This document shows, one piece after another, positions 56,906 to 64,000 of a stretch of DNA of 64,000 bases. How positions within the stretch are numbered: the first letter of the stretch is position 1; each line of letters starts with the position of its first letter. The translations under genes were made by a program, and so were the position numbers. Source of the stretch: Cryphonectria parasitica EP155 (Eukaryota > Ascomycota > Sordariomycetes > Diaporthales > Cryphonectriaceae); assembly GCF_011745365.1 (NCBI RefSeq), contig NW_024468911.1:1172759-1236758 (forward strand). The letters run 5' to 3'. The notes beneath the pieces were generated by a model, which saw nothing but the letters and a program-made list of their open reading frames with translations, had not been told where the DNA came from and did no database searches.

Positions 56906-57914
56906 ATTAATTGCTGCTGTCGTACTTTGCTGAGGGGACTGTTCGTTCTGCTGCTTCATCATTCAGGCTTGATTTTTTTTTTTGGTTCCTGCAAAACTAC
57001 TTAATGTGTAATCTCAGTGCTAGTACATACAACTCTTTTCTTTGTCCCTCCTTGATCTTCATCCACTTCGACGAACAGCTTCACCAGAACTTCTCCGGCG
57101 TCGCGAGGCCCGTTCTGTGTTTAGCACCCATAAAACCCCTCGAGCTTGCGACGACCGAAGCTGGAAGAAGCCACTACGAATGTAAAAGGTGCAGCCAGCG
57201 AATCTCGAGAGATCAAGTCATCAGTGACTCTGCTATGGGATCACTCTGGTCATATATCCTGCCCAGCAGTATCATCGCACTTAACGCTCGTTTCTCTACC
57301 CAAGAGAGATAACCCGCCATTGCCATCTCAACCTGCTCAATCATCACCCACTTGTGTGGCAAACAACCAAGTCACCAAATCGGATGGATCTAGCTTTTAA
57401 AGATCTCGGTTTGATTGTTATGGACTAAGTAGACTATGAAGTCCTTTTCATGTTTCTCTCCTCATCCTATCGTGTAAAGCAAAAGAAATGGAACTAAAAT
57501 TGCTTGGTATCTCTCCAGCACACGCCTGGCTGGCCAGTCCCCTGCATGCACATCCGTCCTGTTGACCTGCAAATGCTGAACCGTTCGTCGTCGTTGCGCC
57601 GTAGTGGAAGAAGTGAAAACCATCGTCACCTCTTTTCGTAGGCGATATGCAAATAATCGTACATGATGGCTGTTGTTATGGGTGATCGCTCCCTTTCCTC
57701 CGCCCCGACTTTCGTAAGTGAGAAAGGCCCGGATCTTTGGGAGACAATTTTTGTTGGTGGGCACCTCTAATGTGCACCCTTTTGACGCGCAAGGTAGCCA
57801 ACCACATGCATTTTCATCCCCTTGCAGTCCAAGGAAATTTCATATTGTCCAAACGCCACCTTTCCTCGAAAAGAATCGTTATAGCGTCGAGCCATTCGGT
57901 TCTGGACGCCTTAT
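56906..57914. other. Gap between hydrophilic-protein gene and TAM41
   Basis: About 1 kb, the 3' ends of both genes face each other. An open frame (56911-57312) is not supported. Confidence 0.5.
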
Positions 57915-59839
57915 TCAGTCTTTCTTCTCCTCTTTCTGAGGTTTCGTCGTTCTCTCGGCGGATTCCTTCTGGGTTTCCTTGTTGGCGGCTGCAGGCGCAG
58001 CATCGGCCTTCTTCGATCCAGCACGGTACTTCTGAACCTTCTCCAGAACATAGCCAAAGCTCTTCCAAATACCGCCCGTCAGGAGGCCCTTCAAGCTCTG
58101 CGTGGTGCTCGGCCATCCGATCGTATTCTTGATGACCCTACGCACGCGCATCGTGAGCTCGGCAGGGTCGTCCTGCGCGATACGCGTCTCGAAGCCGCCT
58201 GCGCCACCACCGGTCCCGAGGTTGTTCTTCTTCCTGACCGAGCTCACGCTGTCGGCGTCACGGTCCGCTTGCATCATGGCATCAAACTCGGCCTGGGGGA
58301 TCGCGAACTTGTGCTGGTACTGAAGATACAGCTTGGACCGAAAGGACTTGGGCAGCCGTCGTACCATGTTGCCGCGCCGCACGGGGTCCATATCCTGCAC
58401 TAGCCGGCGGTTGAGGCCTTCCTTGGAGCCGTCGAAGGAGATATTGGGAAGGTTGTCGATCAGCGGGTTGTAGAGCCGCTGGAAATTGGCGATATTATTA
58501 CCGACAATGTTGGAGACCTTCTGGGGGTTCTCGGTGGGCAGCGTCATCCTTGGATCGCCGAGGTAGGAGATGCCTGCGACAGTGTTGTACAGCTCGAGCT
58601 CGGTGAACTTCTCGGGCAGGAGCAGCAAGGCGGTGCGCAGGGCGGAGAGCAGGTTCATCTGGTTGGCAAGGCGCACTCGAGCGTCATCGCGCAGGATCTT
58701 GACAGGCTTGTGCAGGCGGCCGGCGAGGTACAGGGTGTCCCAGTCGGTCAGATCACGGCATAGCGAGTCGATGTTGACGACGCCGTACTTGATCAGGATG
58801 CCATTGACCACAACGTGTGTGTTGAAGTACACGCCTGCCCCCATGTGGTCCTGGACGTACGACACGGCGGCCGAGCCCAAGCTGCCCAGCCCGCTATAGT
58901 GGTCTCGATGCTGGTTCAGGTTAAGGGAGTGCCAATGCTGCGTGTAGGTGACACCGAAGATGAAGTCGATCATCTTGGGCGTGCCATCCTGGGCCCTCTG
59001 GACCGCAGGAGGCGCCTTGGGGTGGACGCGCGCAACCTCCTCGGCGGTCGGGAGACGGCCAGACGGTTTGGATTGAGGAAACACACCGGAGCCATATGCG
59101 AACGCATAGCGGATCGGCGCGCGGAATTGCCAGGGGATCGTTCTAAGAACCTCCCGGAATTCATCGTTGATCTTGATGTGCTGGTTCACACCGAAGTTGT
59201 TGTACGGCAGCTCAGAAAAGTTTTTGATGTTGAAGTTTGGATTGGCCTCCCAGTCGCCGCCGATGTCGTCGAAGGAAGAGTTTGCAGAGGAGGAGGAGGC
59301 TTCGGATTTCGCGACTTTGGAGGACGAGGGAGGCGCATCCTTGATGAGCTTGCGCTCCTTGGGCTCACCAGGGACCTTCGGCGTCTTGACGGGGTTGGAA
59401 TTTTCCTTTGCAGCTAGCGCAGACTCCTCCTTCGTGGGGCCTTTTGGGCCTTGCTGCTCCTGCTTCACATCATTTGCGACACCAGAGACATGGGTCGTCT
59501 GGGAGAAAGACGAAGTCTTCTCGTCCGCTCCTCCCGTCTGGGTTTTGCCATCTTTGGCAATGCTTGGATCTTTCTCGGAAGTCTTGACAGACGACTTGTC
59601 CTGGCTCTTGGGCGTCTGGCCGCCATCATCCCGCATGTAGCTGGTCGCATTGAGAAATCGGTGGGCGGCAGGAATGGCTTGGAGTCGGTGGTACGAATGC
59701 TCATGAAGTCGTGGCGAGAGCACCGGTCGCACCGCGGGGCTGCGCGCCTATCCAGGAAGGGCTACGGTCAGCAACACGCCCCATCACTACCAGCGTGAAC
59801 ACACCGACAGGCACTTACCAGAAGACGCAGCGTCGCCAT
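57915..59839 (-). CDS. TAM41: Mitochondrial CDP-DAG synthase Tam41 (MMP37)
   Basis: Two exons: a 21-nt first exon (59839-59819, MATLRLL) and 59747-57915, joined in phase 0, 617 residues. Splicing produces a basic N-terminus (MATLRLLARSPAVRPVLSPR), a mitochondrial targeting sequence. A Ser/Lys-rich disordered region follows to about residue 165. The nucleotidyltransferase core has RYAFAYGSGVFPQ (about 221-232), IDFIFGVTYTQHWHSLNL, GAGVYFNTHVVVNG and YGVVNIDSLCRDL. It makes CDP-diacylglycerol in the inner membrane for cardiolipin. Longer than the yeast protein because of both disordered ends. Confidence 0.95.
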
Positions 59840-60833
59840 TTCTGCCGCCGTTCGGTATCGCGTTCAGAGTCTGTTGAAAGAGTGGTGATGATGATCGATC
59901 GGTCCGGGCAAAGAGTGTGGTGATGTTGATGATGATGATGAAAAGGAAGAAGAGGATTTGACTGGCAGTCTGAGCTGCAGGATATCAGGCTTTTGGTTCT
60001 TCCATGGGCTGAAGGGAGAGGAAGCAAGTTCGCAAAGGGAAAGTTGAGGTCAGGAAGCTGTCGTCTGCTTCCAAAGCAACCAAGTGAGAGCTTTTTGGAA
60101 GGGCCCCCGGGTTATGATGCGGATGCCCTGGAGCTAGTAGACGATCCCCGTCCTCGTCATATTCATGGGTCTGGCGTGGGTCCCCTGGCTGAACCCCGGG
60201 GCTGATGACAACAGGGGAGCACATCCTGGGGCTGGAACAAGGCGGGAAGAGGAGAAGAGATCTGCGCAGGGGGATTTGTCTTCTGGGAGTCCAGGGCCAA
60301 TGAGATGAGAACCACAAGCAGCAGTCTTGTAACTCCTGCCAGATGACAATTAATACAATGTGAGCATTGAAGAAGTGGCAGGAGGAAACAATAGAGGACA
60401 TCTGTATGAATATTGTATTGGATAAGAGCACATAGCTTGTGTTCCACACTATCTTCCAAATTTCCTTTTTGCAATACTGATGAGAGCTGATCTACCTGGG
60501 TAACAAACAAATCGTGCAGTCTAGTTCGTGGTACAGTGATTGATCAGATGATGCAGATAATTTGAGCGACAAGACTAGCACAACCACGAATACACTTTTG
60601 ATTCCAAGCAAGCTTGATCTAATTCGTTGAGACAGTCAATTGTTCTAACGTAACAGTTGTGCCTTTTTGACAATGAATGTCACGACCTGAAGACTCCCAA
60701 AAATGAGAGATGGGCCGCTCCTTTGTGCTCAGGAAACTTATTAACCTCTTTGTCTTTCAAGATTGAGATCCGGAATGGTCATCTGGATGCCTGGTCATCA
60801 GCCTTCCATGCGAATGCTGGTGAGATTCAAGCA
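59840..60833. promoter_or_regulatory. Divergent region between TAM41 and MAD1
   Basis: About 1 kb holding both promoters. Sequence open in frame upstream of the proposed MAD1 ATG (from 60657) lacks an ATG. Confidence 0.45.
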
Positions 60834-63578
60834 ATGTCAATCGCAAAACCAGGCAAGGACCTGCTGCGACAGATTGCAGAGCACAGGATCTTGCGAATGC
60901 AGGCCCAGAGCCCCAAACCTAGCCCTAGCCACGACTCCAGGAACGGCAATGGCAGCCACAGTGGTAGCTCCCGGTCCAGGTACTATGACCCCACAACCAT
61001 AGCTCATCCTTCCCCCCTGAGACCCCTGCCAGAGGCAATGCCAACCACAGCAGGAGCAGGGGCAGGCAAGTTTCCAACGCAACCGCGACCGCGACCCGCA
61101 GGAACCCAAACATCGTCAATACGGCGCGTCGCCCGCAGCAACACTCATGCCACAAGCACTACCCCCAAATCACCCACGATGATGCCTCAGACGCCCCAGG
61201 GCCCAGGTGGCGACAGGCCGCCGTCGGCAGCCGGCTCGCGTCGAGGGTCTGTGTCGAGCACGACCAATCGCTTTCGGGCTAGCATGTCTGGCCTGCCGCG
61301 ACCTGCGTCCTCACTGCGAGAGTCGAGGGTGAGTAGAAAGAGAGAAAGAGTCGTGTTGGTTTCTGGATCTCACTGACGGGTCCCTTGCCACCAGATGAAC
61401 GCCATACGGTTGAGCAGCGCCCAGCCATCGTCATACAGTCTCGGCGAAGCAGCATCTACCCGCTCGCAATCCCCTTCTGGCACCTCGCCCCAACTCCCAC
61501 GCGCAATGACCCGCGAGTCATCTAAAGAGAATGTCGCGCCCCCCGACGCACAAGGATATGAGACACAGAGGCGCGCCATCGAGGCTCTCAAGGCGGAGAT
61601 CAGCACCCTGCGTTACGACAATGAGAATGCAAAGAGCAACGCCGAGATCCAACGCATTCAGCAAGAGAACGAGCTACGGAGGGCAAAGGAGCTGGCCGAC
61701 GAGGAGTTCAAGAAGAAACAGGCTGCCGAGAGCGAGCACAGTGCCGCAGTGAGGCAGCTCGGGCGGCTGCAGCAGGAGCTCGATGAGCTGCGCAGGCAGC
61801 AGGATGGCGAGAAGGCCGAGATCGAGAGGCGTGCGAGGGCGGCTGAGGAGCAGGCCCGGCTGTTCCAGGAGCAGCTCGAGGACCTGGCAGCCGCCAAGGA
61901 TGAGGCCGCCCGGCTCGAGGAGAGAAAGTTTGCTGATCTAAATGCCCAGCTTCAAAAAGATGCGAATAAAATTCGGGAGCTGGAAGACAGCGTCTTTACA
62001 AGAGACAATGATCTAGAGGAGGCACGGAAACACCTGAATGACAAAGATGGGAAAATCAGCGAGATGGAGGCTGAGGTGCTGAGGCTGAAGGCGCAGACTG
62101 GTGACGCAGAGACCATGGCCATAATACGGCGGGAGCTGTCAGAGCAGGTTGCGCATATTCGAACTCTCGAGGCCACGAATCGGGAGCAGCTGACAGAGTT
62201 GAGACACCTGCGCCAGTCGCACAAGGCGGTGGCCATCGTCGAGGAGGAAAAAGCGTCGCTTCAGCGTAAGCTGGAAGACGCCGAGACCACCAAGGCTGAG
62301 CTAGCCTCGGAGCGATGGCAGCGAGAGCGTCTCGAGGCCGAGCGTCATGCTTGGTCTGCGTATCTCGAGCGTGAGGGCCAGGCAGAATTCGACTCGCCCG
62401 AGGGCGTGGCTCGCGCCCTCGTACAAGAACGCATCAACTCGGCCTCGCTTTTAGAGAAAGTCGGTTCAGTCCAGGTCCAGCTTGCTGAGCGCGACGCCAC
62501 GATGGAGAGCTTTGAGACAGAGAAGGCTGGTCTTTTGTCGCAAATCGAGAAGCTCAAAGCAAATGGAGGGGGTGGATCTGCCGACAAGGCCCGACAGAGG
62601 CTAGAGCGACAGCGCGCTCTAGCGGAGAAGGAGTCGAGGCTGCTGCGCGAGCAGCTCAAGATGTACGAATCCGAGGATGCCACATTCCAGCCTGATAAGT
62701 TTGACGAAGAGAAGGGTCAGCGTATACAGAAACTTGAAGAGCTGGTCGACGAATACAAGGCCGAGGTCAAGACCCTGGAGAGTCAGATGGCCTACCTTGA
62801 GTCATCGTTCAACGGTCCGGCGGCTGTCGCAGGTACCAAGCGTCCTGCACCGACGGACGAAGAGTCGCCTCAACATGCGCAGATTGGTCAGTTAGCTCGC
62901 AAGAACCGTATCCTACAGGATGACCTGGACTCTCTCAGGACCAAGTTCAAGGTAATCGAGAAGGAGCTGTCGGTGGCTCGGGACCAACTGGCGGCTGCCA
63001 GGCGTTCTTCCAGCGTGCGCGTCCTCGAACTGCGCGACAACCCAACTGCGAGACACGAAGCGGTCAAGCAGGCTACCATCGATGAGCTCCGGACCGAGAA
63101 CGAGCAGCTGCGAACGCTGGTACATGACGGGGAAAGTGGCATCACCTCTTTCCAGGTAGTGCCTGTATCCACGCTCGTCGCGCTCCAACGCGATGTGGAA
63201 AACGCTAAAAAGGAGACTGCGTCCGCCAAAAAGCAGTGTCAACGTCTGAAGGAAGTATGGAAGGACAAGTCTGACGAGTTCAAGGAGGCCGTCTTTGCCC
63301 TCCTGGGCTGGCACGTCACCTTCATCCCCACCAACAAGATGCGGGTGGAATCGGTCTATTACGCCTCCGAGACTGACGAGCATGAGCGTTCCATTACATT
63401 TGATGGCGATCGAGGATCCATGAAATTTGGCGGCGGCCCCAGGAGCGAGTTTGCCATGAAGCTGTCGGATCTGACTAAGTATTGGGTCCGCGAGAAGAAC
63501 TGCATTCCTGGCTTCTTGGCCGCGCTCACTCTCGAGTTTTATGAGCAAGCTGTGCAAGAGGGACGAGCATTGCAATAA
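60834..63578 (+). CDS. MAD1: Spindle assembly checkpoint protein Mad1
   Basis: Two exons (60834-61328, 61395-63578) in phase 0 give 892 residues. Mad1 anchors Mad2 at unattached kinetochores. A Ser/Pro/Arg-rich N-terminal third is followed by a very long coiled coil (about residues 220-700, KAEISTLRYDNENAK through EKESRLLREQLKMYE). The block RVLELRDNPTARHEAVKQA and the C-terminal RWD-type fold (FALLGWHVTFIPTNKMRVESVYY) are specific to Mad1. The N-terminus is the weak point: the start at 60834 is the first in-frame ATG, but a further upstream exon, or a start at 61395 (727 residues), are possible. Confidence 0.9.
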
Positions 63579-64000
63579 CTTGGACGCTGAACAAGTCGGG
63601 ATCCACGATCCTCTGCATTGAGATGGGCACCCCGTTGTCACCTCTACATACGAGATAGCTGCATCGCACGTGGGCCCCTCTCTTGCTTGCCCTGTGTACA
63701 CGACAATGCAACAAGAGCAAGCAAGTCATCTGATCATGAGACCACCAACGCTGTACCGTGAAGTCTTGAGAGTTCACTGAGATCTGATCTGCCACAAGAA
63801 ATCTATCTACTGGGCCATGGCCGGGTCTTCGTCCGTCATATTTCAACAGCAGAAAAAGATGAGCCATACCACCCTGGCCCTCCAACCACACTATAATTTT
63901 CCGGATGCAGACCCGAAAACTCTACCCAACCCGTACCACTGGCACACTCCCACGAAGCTGCCTCCGCCGGATCACCGCTGCCTTTGTACCTATTGACAGA
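63579..64000. other. Downstream of MAD1 to window end
   Basis: 422 bp with no supported gene. Confidence 0.5.

Noticed and set aside
1..64000. CRISPR arrays, bacterial operons or integrated virus genes
   Set aside because: No regularly spaced repeats, Shine-Dalgarno-led operons or viral replication motifs seen; gene structure is fungal throughout.

Overview
This window is nuclear DNA of a filamentous ascomycete (Pezizomycotina, most likely Sordariomycetes). The evidence is short GT-AG introns of about 55-155 nt in most genes, a plant cell-wall and secretome gene set (GH3, GH28, an infection-structure-type secreted protein), HET-domain incompatibility relics and an intron-bearing tRNA-Val. 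No prokaryotic, plasmid or CRISPR feature was seen. Genes are GC-rich. They are separated by lower-GC gene-poor blocks at 23.6-28.3, 29.0-32.6, 38.1-42.5 and 52.4-56.4 kb. All gene models are manual splices: exon ends were chosen by GT/AG, reading phase and family continuity.

Left part (1-12.8 kb): the 3' end of a probable O-fucosyltransferase-like gene; a peroxisomal acyl-CoA dehydrogenase (ACAD, minus strand) head-to-head with an aminoglycoside-phosphotransferase-like kinase (APH, plus strand); a GH47 alpha-mannosidase; a 190-bp dispersed repeat abutting the C-terminal half of a broken HET gene; and an Erg26-like dehydrogenase without an ATG whose 5' end is antisense to a broken DUF7726-type gene.

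Centre (12.9-29 kb): palmitoyl-protein thioesterase, GH3 beta-glucosidase, CTD-kinase cyclin (Ctk2), CDP-diacylglycerol synthase (Cds1), a HET N-terminal relic, tRNA-Val(CAC) and a secreted GPI-type protein.

Right part (32-64 kb): NmrA/isoflavone-reductase-like protein, F-box protein, HAD-type haloacid dehalogenase, MFS transporter with a very long N-terminal tail, GH28 exopolygalacturonase, the second repeat copy, a short-chain dehydrogenase, aquaporin, a small hydrophilic protein, mitochondrial Tam41 and spindle-checkpoint Mad1.

Functional links: the ACAD and APH genes look like a split version of the animal ACAD10/ACAD11 fusion. Cds1 (ER) and Tam41 (mitochondria) are the two eukaryotic CDP-DAG synthases in one 64-kb stretch. 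GH3, GH28 and GH47 serve polysaccharide breakdown and glycoprotein trimming. A recurring oddity is runs of 11-15 G or C, six of them exactly 14 long, several inside introns.
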